The position numbers and the translations under genes are program-made. Positions 1 to 8,298 of a stretch of 32,367 bases of DNA are shown piece after piece. Source of the stretch: an uncultured Bacteroidota bacterium (GTDB lineage: Bacteria > Bacteroidota > Bacteroidia > 2-12-FULL-35-15); contig CAIRRW010000262.1 of NCBI GenBank assembly GCA_903881065.1, positions 1-32,367 of the forward strand. The letters run 5' to 3'. The notes beneath the pieces are model-generated. The model made no database searches. It was not told where the DNA came from and saw nothing but the letters and a program-made list of their open reading frames with translations. How positions within the stretch are numbered: position 1 is the first letter of the stretch; each line of letters opens with the position of its first letter.

Positions 1-1687
1 AAGTAGAATTAACATGGTCGTGCGAATGACAACTAAGATTACAAGTACCATGTCCCGGTGAAGAATAAGTCCAATTAAGAATACTGCTGCTATTGTTGGA
101 AACAAAGGACTTGTTGAAATTTATTAGATGACTATTATTTAATGTAGTTCCCTGAGTGCTGCTTATTCCATGCGGATCATGACAGGTGTTGCATGAAGTA
201 GAATTACCATGAGGTTCGTGACTTCCGTGATCTATTAAATTATGATTTGCTATAGTTGTAGTTTGATCATGGCATTGATAACACAATTCATAACTGGAAT
301 AGGAAGCGACATAACTCGTAGTGCGGTCGTAGTTATATTTTAATATCTGTGGATAAATAGAACCATGAGGGCCAGCAGGAGAGCCAGATCCATCACTTGC
401 ATGGCAGTCAGTGCAGTAAATCATACTTGATGCAGTTAAAGGAGAAATCAAGCCTGATATAGTAGAGTTCTTACCAATTGCTGCTACAGGATGAAAAGAA
501 GGATTAGTTGGGTCAAACTCTAACCGTTGATCATTCTGAACAATTACTCTTGGTGAAGCTTGTCCTGTAACTGCATTTAATGAGTGACATCTATAACAGA
601 TTTCATATTCATTGGTAACAGGATTTACCACTGCTCCACTCTGGTTAATTCCTACCACTCCATTGTTAGATCCTTTTACTGCGGGTGCCGTAGCTGCTTG
701 TGATTTAGTGGAATGTGGATTATGACAATCAACGCATTCAACATGCTTTGTATTTGGAATTGCTCCTTCAGTTGGATTATGTATCGCATCGTAAGGGTCG
801 TGTATTCCGGTATAACCATACACATTATGTTTATATGTTTTTGTGAAATCAGCTTTTACATTCTTTGATGCAGCATCTCCATTGTGACAATCAAGGCAAT
901 TATCTTCTTCGGTTTGATATTTTAATAAGCGGTAAGTGGAGCCAGCATTATGTGGGTTGTGGCAATTTTCACAAGCATTCTGAGCTACAGTTGTCCAAGG
1001 AGTATAAGGCCAAGGATTTGGAGCTACAGCATTCCAAGTCTTTGTAGATGTATTGTGGCTACTTGTTGTCCAATTATTTTCCTGATGACAAGTAATACAA
1101 ATTGCAGAATTCTGAGATGTAGCAACCAAAAATTTTGTGTACTTGTCAATATGAGGATCATGGCAGGAAGTGCATTGTAATTGATTGTTCTCCAATTTTA
1201 TTGTTGACGGAAGAGTTAAAGGACTTTTTAATTCAGGGTTAGCTGTGGCTAAAGCAACATCATATGCAAATGAAATGGGATGGTCGTTTTGTAAATTAGT
1301 TGTTAAATTAGATGGCCCCACTGGCATATATACTGTACTGGCAAAACTAATTAGAGTTCCTCGACTTAATACTTCACCTAATGCTATTGTACCGTCATGG
1401 CAAGAGAGACATAATATAGAAGATCCACTTGGCTGCCCTGGTGTTGCTCTTAATGTTGAACTGGTATAAGTTGTGTAATTGGCACCAGGGTCATTTCTAT
1501 TCCATAATGGTTTTAAAGGATTTGTGTTATGTGCGGTATGACAGAAAATGCATATTTCATCTTCTGAAGATGCTTTTACAGTACCTGGTCCCCCTGAAGA
1601 CAAATTATGTTTGGTAGTTATTATCGACTGTGCATTAATTACTGCGGGAATCCACAATAATAGTATAATATAGAATAATGGTTTCAT
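1..1687 (-). CDS. Multiheme c-type cytochrome (doubled-CXXCH type), 3' end outside window
   Basis: This gene is absent from the ORF track because it runs off the left edge. I translated it directly: 562 codons are open with no stop. It starts at the ATG that overlaps the NHL gene's TGA (ATGA, 1684-1687), with GGAGG a few bases upstream, a rare clear ribosome binding site here. The N-terminus MKPLFYIILLLWIPAVINAQ is a Sec signal peptide. Eleven in-frame CXXCH haem sites follow: CIFCH (residue 46), CLSCH, CTSCH, CITCH, CENCH, CLDCH, CVDCH, CYRCH, CTDCH, CYQCH and CNTCH, plus one CX3CH (CNLSCH, 26-43). Several read CHNPH or CHDPH, the pattern of doubled-CXXCH cytochromes. The protein should be exported, receive covalent haem in the periplasm and act in periplasmic or extracellular electron transfer; its redox partner is unknown. 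Family assignment is firm, the role is inferred. Confidence 0.93.
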   Translation of the reverse strand, partial: MKPLFYIILLLWIPAVINAQSIITTKHNLSSGGPGTVKASSEDEICIFCHTAHNTNPLKPLWNRNDPGANYTTYTSSTLRATPGQPSGSSILCLSCHDGTIALGEVLSRGTLISFASTVYMPVGPSNLTTNLQNDHPISFAYDVALATANPELKSPLTLPSTIKLENNQLQCTSCHDPHIDKYTKFLVATSQNSAICITCHQENNWTTSSHNTSTKTWNAVAPNPWPYTPWTTVAQNACENCHNPHNAGSTYRLLKYQTEEDNCLDCHNGDAASKNVKADFTKTYKHNVYGYTGIHDPYDAIHNPTEGAIPNTKHVECVDCHNPHSTKSQAATAPAVKGSNNGVVGINQSGAVVNPVTNEYEICYRCHSLNAVTGQASPRVIVQNDQRLEFDPTNPSFHPVAAIGKNSTISGLISPLTASSMIYCTDCHASDGSGSPAGPHGSIYPQILKYNYDRTTSYVASYSSYELCYQCHDQTTTIANHNLIDHGSHEPHGNSTSCNTCHDPHGISSTQGTTLNNSHLINFNKSFVSNNSSSILNWTYSSPGHGTCNLSCHSHDHVNST

Positions 1688-2718
1688 TTTTTACCTCCTG
1701 TAATAAGTTGAAATATTTGTATTCTTGAATTGTAGCTGTCTGCTACATATATTTTATCATTCTCATCAATATATAAACCTGATGGCATCCAGAATTTTCC
1801 TTCGCCTTGTCCTTGTGAACCAAATCTATATAGGAAATTACCATAAATATCAAAAACTTGAACAACATGAAACAATGCATCTGCAATATAAATATGTCCG
1901 TAGGAATCAGTTGCAATTCCTTTAGGACTTGCAAAGTATCCTGTTGCATCACCATTTGATCCAAATACAGATATCACTTCTCCTTCTTTATTAAAAACCT
2001 GAACTCTAAAATTCATTGCATCTACTACATAAGCATTTCCTTTCTTATCAATCCAAATATGAGTAGGGTAATTGAATTTCCCTTTTGTGCTGCCTCTTGT
2101 TCCAATCTTTTTTATTATCTCACCCTTCTCATTTAATATCACTATTCTATGCTCATCAGTTTCAAGAACCCAAATTTGTTTAGTTAACTCACAATATGCA
2201 ATTCCAGTAACTTTATTCAATTTTAAAGTATCATTTAAGATGCTAAATTCCTTCTTTAGCGCATCTACCAGGAAAATTTTATTCAAATAGGAATCAGTAA
2301 AGAGTATTTCGTTATTATGAAATTTACAAACACCAACTAAAGAAGCAAGGTCTTTGTTTTTCTTTTCAATGAAACGAGGGCTATTGCCAACATTATTTAT
2401 CACCTGAAAGACAGCCTTGCTTTCCTGATCCAAAACCCATAAGGCATTTTGATTATCAAGAATAATAGATACCGGTCTTACTAAATCTTGTTTCTTTTTG
2501 CCAAGAATAAAATCCTTTATTTGTTGCTTTTTATCCTTCTTTTGATTTTTACTTTCAATTGTTGGCCATTGGCTTAACCACTTCACCTCCCCACTTTCAA
2601 AAGTGTTTAATGGCTTCTTATTTAGTGTATCTTGTGCCTGGCATTTACAAATGTAAAAGAATAATATCGCTATAGAAATGAAAAAGAACTTAAATATATT
2701 CCTAAAGTGAGCAATCAT
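1684..2718 (-). CDS. Secreted NHL-repeat (six-bladed beta-propeller) protein
   Basis: The 344-residue protein begins with a signal peptide (hydrophobic stretch to about residue 28, cleavage probably after CQA). NHL-type blades follow, with repeated patterns such as YVVDAMNFRVQVFNKEGE, IYIADALFHVVQVFDIYGN and IYVADSYNSRIQIF, each preceded by G.KF..P.G(I/L).ID. The N-terminal third has weaker blades and a Lys-rich linker around residues 45-75. NHL propellers are protein- or ligand-binding scaffolds and no catalytic residues are visible. The gene overlaps the downstream multiheme cytochrome by four bases, so the two are translationally coupled and probably work together at the cell envelope. That partnership is inferred from arrangement, not shown. 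Confidence 0.88.
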   Translation of the reverse strand: MIAHFRNIFKFFFISIAILFFYICKCQAQDTLNKKPLNTFESGEVKWLSQWPTIESKNQKKDKKQQIKDFILGKKKQDLVRPVSIILDNQNALWVLDQESKAVFQVINNVGNSPRFIEKKNKDLASLVGVCKFHNNEILFTDSYLNKIFLVDALKKEFSILNDTLKLNKVTGIAYCELTKQIWVLETDEHRIVILNEKGEIIKKIGTRGSTKGKFNYPTHIWIDKKGNAYVVDAMNFRVQVFNKEGEVISVFGSNGDATGYFASPKGIATDSYGHIYIADALFHVVQVFDIYGNFLYRFGSQGQGEGKFWMPSGLYIDENDKIYVADSYNSRIQIFQLITGGKK

Positions 2719-2740
2719 GTAAAGGTGTTTTTTCTTCGAA

Positions 2741-2748
2741 CAAAATTA
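2741..2748 (-). promoter_or_regulatory. Putative -7 element for the NHL-cytochrome pair
   Basis: On the minus strand this reads TAATTTTG, matching the Bacteroidota -7 consensus TAnnTTTG, 22 bases before the NHL start codon. No TTTG -33 box at ideal spacing is visible, so only the -7 part is supported. It suggests that the electron-transfer pair can be transcribed separately from the hem genes. Confidence 0.45.
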
Positions 2749-2816
2749 GTCATAAATAAAGAACGATTTCAGGACAAATGTCATATTTTAAATAAATGCA
2801 ATACTAAAATAATTAC

Positions 2817-3842
2817 CTATCTGTAATTTTTTACTGCTTCCACAAATGCTTTAGCATTTTCTACTGGAATATTAGGTAGAATGCCATGCCCTAAATTAGC
2901 AATGTATCGATCTTTCCCAAAAGCATCAATCATCTCCTTTACTTCTTTTTGGATCTGAGGTATTGGAAGCAATAATTTACAAGGGTCAAAATTCCCTTGC
3001 AATGTTTTTTTATTCTGAGTTAGAGACCTTGCAAGTTCTGGTGTAATACACCAGTCAATTCCAATAGATGATGCTGACGATTTGCTTAATTCTTCCAAAG
3101 CATACCAACTGCCTTTCGGAAAAAGAATAACAGGAACATGAGCACTTAAACTATCCGAAATTTTATTCAAATAAGGGAGCGAAAATTCATTAAAATCATT
3201 TGGACTTAAAAGACCACTCCAACTATCAAAAACCTGCACCGCATCTGCTCCGGACTTAACTTGTTCGTGTAGATAAGAAATAGTTACATCAGTTATTTTA
3301 TTTAATAATTGATGAGCGAGTTTTGGTTGAGAAAAACAAAATTGTTTCGCAACATCAAAGTTCTTACTTCCTTTCCCTTCTACCAAATAACAAAGTATTG
3401 TAAACGGTGCACCTGCAAATCCAATTAACGGAACACGATTATTCAGTTCCTTTTTAATGAGTTTAATTGCTTGTGACACATAATCCAAGGAGCCAATAGC
3501 ATCATCTCCAACAATTAAGTTATTCACATCTTTTTCAGTAGTTATTGTCCTCGGTAAAATAGGTCCCTTGTGTTCTAATAATTGTACTTCAACTCCCATT
3601 GCTTGAGGAATCACTAGAATATCCGAAAACAAAATTGCCGCATCAACCCCAATAATATCTACCGGTTGAATAGTAATTTTACATGCCAACTCAGGGGTTT
3701 GAACACGGGTAAAAAAATCATATTTGTTTCTTAACTCAATATATTCGGGTAAATACCTTCCAGCTTGTCTCATCATCCAAACTGGTGGTCTTTCCACTTT
3801 TTCTCCGTGTAATGCCTTAATAAATAGGTGTTCTTTACTCAT
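2817..3842 (-). CDS. hemE: Uroporphyrinogen decarboxylase
   Basis: This cytoplasmic enzyme removes the four acetate carboxyls of uroporphyrinogen III to give coproporphyrinogen III in haem synthesis. At 341 residues it is full length. It has the N-terminal signature [17 protein letters not shown], the active-site aspartate segment [14 protein letters not shown], the [16 protein letters not shown] motif, and the C-terminal [18 protein letters not shown]. It lies 99 bp downstream of hemC on the same strand and 98 bp upstream of the NHL gene, so it probably ends the hem operon. The start is the only sensible ATG, giving the family's short N-terminus. Confidence 0.97.
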   Translation of the reverse strand: MSKEHLFIKALHGEKVERPPVWMMRQAGRYLPEYIELRNKYDFFTRVQTPELACKITIQPVDIIGVDAAILFSDILVIPQAMGVEVQLLEHKGPILPRTITTEKDVNNLIVGDDAIGSLDYVSQAIKLIKKELNNRVPLIGFAGAPFTILCYLVEGKGSKNFDVAKQFCFSQPKLAHQLLNKITDVTISYLHEQVKSGADAVQVFDSWSGLLSPNDFNEFSLPYLNKISDSLSAHVPVILFPKGSWYALEELSKSSASSIGIDWCITPELARSLTQNKKTLQGNFDPCKLLLPIPQIQKEVKEMIDAFGKDRYIANLGHGILPNIPVENAKAFVEAVKNYR

Positions 3843-3941
3843 ATAGTTTCTTGACTTTTTATATAGAATGTTCTTAGAAGGGAATCTTAGAAATTAACTG
3901 TAATTGGAAAGTGTAGAGTGAATTATTACCGAATAGCAATA

Positions 3942-4868
3942 TTATTCAGTCATTAAACTTTTTAGCTCCATAGCGATCTTATCACCACCATTCTTAAGCA
4001 ATTTTTCGGCAGCTAATCTTCCAGCGTCCTCAAATTTCCCAAGTTCAAATTCCGTTTCTATTTCTACTTTCCTAACACCATCTAAAGAAAGGATATTCCC
4101 CTTAAAATGAATCTTATCTTTTTCTACAGTTGCTAAAGCAGCTATTGGTATAGAACACCCACCTTTTAAATTTCTAAGGAATGACCTTTCTATTCCTGCA
4201 CATATTGCTGTCTCCTGATGATTCAATGTTTTACAAATTAAATCTATTTCCGGATCATCTTCTCTACAAACAACTGCCAATGCTCCTTGAGCTGGTGCAG
4301 GTAACATCCAATCCAATTCCATTTTATTTGGCACTTCCAATTCTATCCTGTTAATCCCTGCTACAGCGAACAGAGCTCCATTCCAGTTTTTTGTATTCTT
4401 AAGTTTATCTAATCTAGTATTAATATTTCCTCTGATTGATTCAATTGTATGATTTGGATATCTGTTCAGCCATTGCGCTTTTCGTCTCAAACTACTTGTT
4501 GCAATAGTAATTCCGGCATCTTCAGTAATTTTAAAAGATGAATCCTGATACACAAGCGCATCTTTTACATTCGCTCTTTTAGGAATAGCGGCTATTTTTA
4601 AATTCTTTGGTAATTGTGTCGGAACATCTTTTAAAGAATGTACTGCTATATCTATCTTGTTAGTCAAAAGTGCAACATCAAGTGTCTTTGTAAATATTCC
4701 CTGAACACCCATTTCGTATAATGGCGATGTAAGATTAATATCTCCTTCACTTTTCACAAGGGTTAATTCAGTTTTTATCCCCTGTTCATTTAGTAATCCT
4801 TCTATGAATTTAGCTTGCCATAATGCAAGACTGCTATCGCGAGACCCTATTCTAATTAGCCGAGGCAT
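3942..4868 (-). CDS. hemC: Porphobilinogen deaminase (hydroxymethylbilane synthase)
   Basis: The enzyme joins four porphobilinogen units into hydroxymethylbilane. The 308-residue length is normal. Visible features are the N-terminal IRIGSRDSSLALWQA, the substrate-binding segment DIAVHSLKDVPT with its catalytic aspartate (D81), the arginine-rich TSSLRRKAQ, the IRGNINTRLDKL loop, and the dipyrromethane cofactor cysteine in LRNLKGGCSIPIAA (C238). Its start overlaps the end of hemA by 17 bases, indicating translational coupling. The next gene is hemE and no hemD lies between them, so the uroporphyrinogen III synthase step must be encoded elsewhere or by an unrelated enzyme. Confidence 0.97.
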   Translation of the reverse strand: MPRLIRIGSRDSSLALWQAKFIEGLLNEQGIKTELTLVKSEGDINLTSPLYEMGVQGIFTKTLDVALLTNKIDIAVHSLKDVPTQLPKNLKIAAIPKRANVKDALVYQDSSFKITEDAGITIATSSLRRKAQWLNRYPNHTIESIRGNINTRLDKLKNTKNWNGALFAVAGINRIELEVPNKMELDWMLPAPAQGALAVVCREDDPEIDLICKTLNHQETAICAGIERSFLRNLKGGCSIPIAALATVEKDKIHFKGNILSLDGVRKVEIETEFELGKFEDAGRLAAEKLLKNGGDKIAMELKSLMTE

Positions 4869-6048
4869 GACGCATGAATTTATTTACAATTTCTTCAGGC
4901 TCTAATTGCACTCCATTGTTTTGTTTCAAATCCAAAACAAATGAGGCTACAGTTTTCTTTACTAACTCATCTTTTTTGGCAGAGTCAAGTCTTGCTAAGT
5001 GAGGGCATGAATTACTAGCTTCAATTAACATGTTTTTTAAAACAACTATCTGATTTCTTTGTTCATAAAATTTGTTCCAATCAATGAATGAAGCTATATG
5101 AGTATTAAGAATTCCGTTTGCAATCGGCAAATAGGTTTTTCGATTTTCAAGTGATTTATCCAAAATGGCAGAGATGGAATCAATATCTAATATCTCCACA
5201 TCTTTATTGTACTTACATTGCGGATGTACTGTTTGAGGAATAGATAAGTCAAGTATTAATCGGGTTTGTGAATCCTTTAAGTTTTCGGGAGTTACGATAT
5301 ACTTATCCGATGTTGTACTTAAAACAATTACATCATAATCTTTTATATTATCATTCAAGTCTTCAAACGGTAACAAACTGAATCCATTAGATGTTGCGAT
5401 TTCCAAAGCAGTTGCATATGTCCTATTTGAAACAGTTAAATCAAAATGAGGTAAATAATGTTTAATATTTTTCGCAATATTATTACCGAATTTCCCAGTT
5501 CCCACCAATAAACATTTTGTTGGTTTTTCTTCAATTTTCTCCTTCAATATTTCAATTGCAGCATAAGAAGCTGAAACAGTTCCTTTACTTAAAGCGGTTT
5601 TAGTTTTAATTTCTTTTGAAGCCTGAATACAAATATTAGCCATTCTTTCGAACACAGGTCCAAGTAATCCATTTTCTTTTGAAAACTTACAGGCATTTTT
5701 AAACTGGCCTAAAATTTCATAATCTCCTAATATTTGAGAATCCAAACCTGAAGCCACATGAAATATATGAGATAAAGCTTCTTCCGAGGTTTTCACGAAT
5801 TTATATTCATCCAATAATTCTCTAGGTTGATTACAAACGGTACTTATAATATGTTCAGCGTGCGCAACGCAACCAGCTCCGTATATTTCGGTACGATTGC
5901 AAGTACTCAATACCACAAAATCATTAAAATTATGGCTTCTTGCCATATCATAACATTCTTTTTGTTTTTCTGCAGAAATCGAAAATGCACTTCTAGTAGT
6001 AATATTTGCATTTTTAAATGTGATTCCTATTACAAATGAGTTTTTCAT
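4852..6048 (-). CDS. hemA: Glutamyl-tRNA reductase
   Basis: The enzyme reduces glutamyl-tRNA(Glu) to glutamate-1-semialdehyde with NADPH, the first committed step of C5 tetrapyrrole synthesis. The ORF track starts at 6078. I prefer the internal ATG at 6048 (MKNSFVIGITFKNANITTRS) because the family begins just before the VIG strand, and this start places the catalytic cysteine of LSTCNRTEIYG at position 50, as in E. coli. Other motifs are FHVASGLDSQILGDYEILGQ, the nucleotide-binding LLVGTGKFGNNIAKN and a C-terminal helical dimerisation region. It heads hemA-hemC-hemE and overlaps hemC by 17 bases. No promoter element was recognised in the 120 bp before it. The 6078 start cannot be excluded. 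Confidence 0.95.
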   Translation of the reverse strand: MKNSFVIGITFKNANITTRSAFSISAEKQKECYDMARSHNFNDFVVLSTCNRTEIYGAGCVAHAEHIISTVCNQPRELLDEYKFVKTSEEALSHIFHVASGLDSQILGDYEILGQFKNACKFSKENGLLGPVFERMANICIQASKEIKTKTALSKGTVSASYAAIEILKEKIEEKPTKCLLVGTGKFGNNIAKNIKHYLPHFDLTVSNRTYATALEIATSNGFSLLPFEDLNDNIKDYDVIVLSTTSDKYIVTPENLKDSQTRLILDLSIPQTVHPQCKYNKDVEILDIDSISAILDKSLENRKTYLPIANGILNTHIASFIDWNKFYEQRNQIVVLKNMLIEASNSCPHLARLDSAKKDELVKKTVASFVLDLKQNNGVQLEPEEIVNKFMRHASAN

Positions 6049-6198
6049 AAATGTTTTGTTTGTTAATAAACTGTTCATTAGTTTTTACAATACAAATGTC
6101 TGCACTTTAATCCATGGCAATTATGATTGAAATCAGTTGGCATTATGATTTTAGAAAGTTTATAATCTGCGAAAACGCAATAGGAAACAAATAAAATT

Positions 6199-6675
6199 TT
6201 ATAACAAGCCTGAATTTTCCTTTTTTCTTTCCTCTTCGAACCAATGATCGACTTTTAAGTTTCTGCCTAGTGCGGCCTCCACAGCCAACTCGTCACAACG
6301 ATTATTCTCTATATTGGATGCATGTCCTTTAACCCAAACAAATTTAACTTTATGCGTTCTAAAAGAATGGAGGAAGCGAACCCATAAATCCGAATTCTTT
6401 TTATCTTTGAAATGTTTCTTTTCCCAGCCAAAAACCCATTTTTTTTCAACAGAATCAACTACATATTTACTATCAGAATATATAGTAACGGAGGATCCAT
6501 CTTTCTTCAAAGCTTCAAGAGCAACAATTACTGATAATAATTCCATTCTGTTATTAGTAGTTAAGCGGAACCCTTCCGAGATTTCTTTTCGTAAAGCGCC
6601 AAAAATCATCACAACCCCAAAGCCGCCAGGCCCGGGATTGCCTCTTGATGCCCCATCAGTATAAATTGAAATCAT
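6199..6675 (-). CDS. rnhA: Ribonuclease HI
   Basis: The enzyme degrades the RNA strand of RNA-DNA hybrids. At 158 residues it is close to the E. coli enzyme. The four carboxylates are present: D7 in YTDGASRGNPG, E45 in NNRMELL, D68 in YSDSKYV and D128 in NNRCDELA, with the catalytic histidine H118 in VKGHAS. The basic handle (EKKWVFGWEKKHFKDKKN) is retained. The start codon overlaps the stop of the upstream marC-like gene by four bases, so the two are co-translated. Confidence 0.97.
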   Translation of the reverse strand: MISIYTDGASRGNPGPGGFGVVMIFGALRKEISEGFRLTTNNRMELLSVIVALEALKKDGSSVTIYSDSKYVVDSVEKKWVFGWEKKHFKDKKNSDLWVRFLHSFRTHKVKFVWVKGHASNIENNRCDELAVEAALGRNLKVDHWFEEERKKENSGLL

Positions 6676-7232
6676 ATTCCTGCGTGAGTTCTGAAGAGTT
6701 TAACGGCTATTGCCAACAGGATAACACCAAATACTTTTCTTAAAATATTAATGCCACCTACTCCTAGTATCTTTTCGAGACGATAGGTATTACGAAGAAC
6801 TAAATAAACAAAAACCAAATTAATAAGGATGGCAATTATGATATTCTCAATTTTATATTCTGCTCTTATTGAGAGAAGTGTAGTAAGTGTTCCTGTTCCA
6901 GCAATAAGAGGGAAAGCTATAGGAACAATGGACGCAGTAGCGGCTGAATCATCTTTATAAAACTTAACCCCTAAAATCATTTCAAGTGCTAAAAAGAATA
7001 TAATGAACGAACCTGCAATTGCAAAAGAACTAACATCTATGCCAATAATATTAAGTATCTGTTCGCCAAGAAACATAAATCCAATCATAATTACTCCAGA
7101 AACCATAGTAGCTTTTCCAGATTGTATTATACCATGTTTACTTTGCAAGTCAAGTAGAACGGGCAATGAGCCGATAACATCTATTACAGCGAATAGAATC
7201 ATGGTGGTGGATAGAATTTCTTTATAATTCAT
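6672..7232 (-). CDS. MarC-family integral membrane protein
   Basis: The 186-residue, very hydrophobic protein has about six membrane segments. It carries the MarC/UPF0056 pattern: an N-terminal ATxxxFAVIDVIGSLPVLLDL-like segment and a central AFPLIAGTGTLTTLL segment, with a long polar loop (GVKFYKDDSAATASIV) between halves. Family members sit in the inner membrane; despite the name, their function is not established and they are not reliable drug-resistance markers. It lies 34 bp downstream of purN and overlaps rnhA by four bases. Confidence 0.88.
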   Translation of the reverse strand: MNYKEILSTTMILFAVIDVIGSLPVLLDLQSKHGIIQSGKATMVSGVIMIGFMFLGEQILNIIGIDVSSFAIAGSFIIFFLALEMILGVKFYKDDSAATASIVPIAFPLIAGTGTLTTLLSIRAEYKIENIIIAILINLVFVYLVLRNTYRLEKILGVGGINILRKVFGVILLAIAVKLFRTHAGI

Positions 7233-7266
7233 TTTGTATGGACAATTAGTTCTACGAATTTACGAA

Positions 7267-7842
7267 TCATTCTGTCAAAAGTACCTTTTCAATCACTCTT
7301 GGAAAGAATTTATATTCTAGGTGATGAATTTTTGCTGCTAATGTTTCCGCTGTATCATTTTCGGAGACGTAACAACGATGCTGTGATATTATTTTTCCCT
7401 CATCATAATGTTCGTTTACATAATGAATAGAAATGCCGCTCTCTTTTTCCTTTGCTTCTATTACAGCCTGATGAACTTTCATTCCATACATTCCTTTTCC
7501 TCCATAGTTCGGAAGAAGTGCAGGATGAATATTTATAATTTTATTCGGATAGGTTTTTATTAAGTCTTCAGGTATCATCCATAGAAAACCAGCAAGTATG
7601 ATAAAGTCGATATTAAATGATTTTAAATGCTCAATTGTTATATTATTGTCATAAAAATCTACTCTATTAATAACGAGTGACGGAATATTTGCTTGTTTTG
7701 CCCGGTTTAATACATTGGCATTTACTTTATTTGAAACTATTAGTGCTATTTTAATAGTATCTGAAGTTTTGAAATAATCAATAATATTTTGTGCATTTGT
7801 TCCTTCTCCAGAAGCAAAAATGGCAATATTTTTCATTTTCAT
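7267..7842 (-). CDS. purN: Phosphoribosylglycinamide formyltransferase (GART)
   Basis: The enzyme transfers a formyl group from 10-formyltetrahydrofolate to GAR in purine synthesis. The 191 residues include the phosphate-binding IFASGEGTNAQNI, the catalytic Asn/His in INIHPALLPNYGGKGMYG, and the downstream aspartate in HYVNEHYDEGKII. The ATG at 7842 (MKMKN) or at 7836 (MKN) could be used. A minus-strand TAATTTTG at 7847-7854 lies so close to the start that either the 7836 ATG is used or the transcript is nearly leaderless. The gene is divergent from acpP and heads the minus-strand run. Confidence 0.95.
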   Translation of the reverse strand: MKMKNIAIFASGEGTNAQNIIDYFKTSDTIKIALIVSNKVNANVLNRAKQANIPSLVINRVDFYDNNITIEHLKSFNIDFIILAGFLWMIPEDLIKTYPNKIINIHPALLPNYGGKGMYGMKVHQAVIEAKEKESGISIHYVNEHYDEGKIISQHRCYVSENDTAETLAAKIHHLEYKFFPRVIEKVLLTE

Positions 7843-7983
7843 GGGGCAAAATTAACTTTTAATCCTATATAAATTAAATAAATAATCATTCTTAATAACC
7901 TTTAGAACGCTTGTAAAATATTGATTTTTAATAAAAAATATGAGTAGGGTACATAATTATTAATTAATAAATGAACATTTTTT

Positions 7984-8013
7984 TTTGTTATTCTATACAT
8001 AACTCTATCTTTG
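7984..8013 (+). promoter_or_regulatory. Bacteroidota-type promoter of acpP-fabF-rnc
   Basis: TTTG (7984-7987) is followed 18 bases later by TATCTTTG (8006-8013), a full match to the TTTG...TAnnTTTG promoter of this phylum. The acpP start codon lies 30 bases past the -7 box. This is the clearest promoter in the window, as expected for an abundant product. Confidence 0.8.
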
Positions 8014-8043
8014 CACCCGAATTAATCAAATAAACATTTTAAA

Positions 8044-8280
8044 ATGTCAGACATTGCAACAAAAGTAAAAGCTATTATCGTTGATAAATTAGGAGTAGAC
8101 GAAAAAGAAGTAACCCTAACAGCGAGTTTTACAAATGATTTAGGTGCAGACTCATTAGATACTGTAGAGTTAATAATGGAGTTTGAAAAAGAATTCAATA
8201 TTGCTATTCCAGATGACCAAGCTGAAAAAATCGGTACAGTTGGAGAAGCAATTTCTTACATCGAAGCAAATTCAAAATAA
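8044..8280 (+). CDS. acpP: Acyl carrier protein
   Basis: This small acidic carrier of growing fatty-acyl chains (78 residues) has the phosphopantetheine attachment serine S37 in [16 protein letters not shown]. It is full length with the standard four-helix layout. It is followed after 18 bp by fabF, the usual pairing, and is preceded by a strong TTTG-N18-TATCTTTG promoter. No Shine-Dalgarno sequence is visible before the ATG. Confidence 0.98.
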   Translation: MSDIATKVKAIIVDKLGVDEKEVTLTASFTNDLGADSLDTVELIMEFEKEFNIAIPDDQAEKIGTVGEAISYIEANSK

Positions 8281-8298
8281 TTCCAAAAGTTTTATTTA

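Noticed and set aside
865-1617. Plus-strand ORFs of 60-94 aa
   Set aside because: They are antisense shadows of the minus-strand multiheme cytochrome, which is open throughout with regular haem motifs.
6672-7232. Antibiotic-resistance role for the MarC-like protein
   Set aside because: The family name is historical; membership does not imply multidrug resistance and nothing in the context supports it.
7847-7854. Leaderless purN transcript from TAATTTTG
   Set aside because: The -7 match is only five bases from the ATG and no -33 box is present; in AT-rich DNA such matches occur by chance, so it is mentioned only as a possibility.
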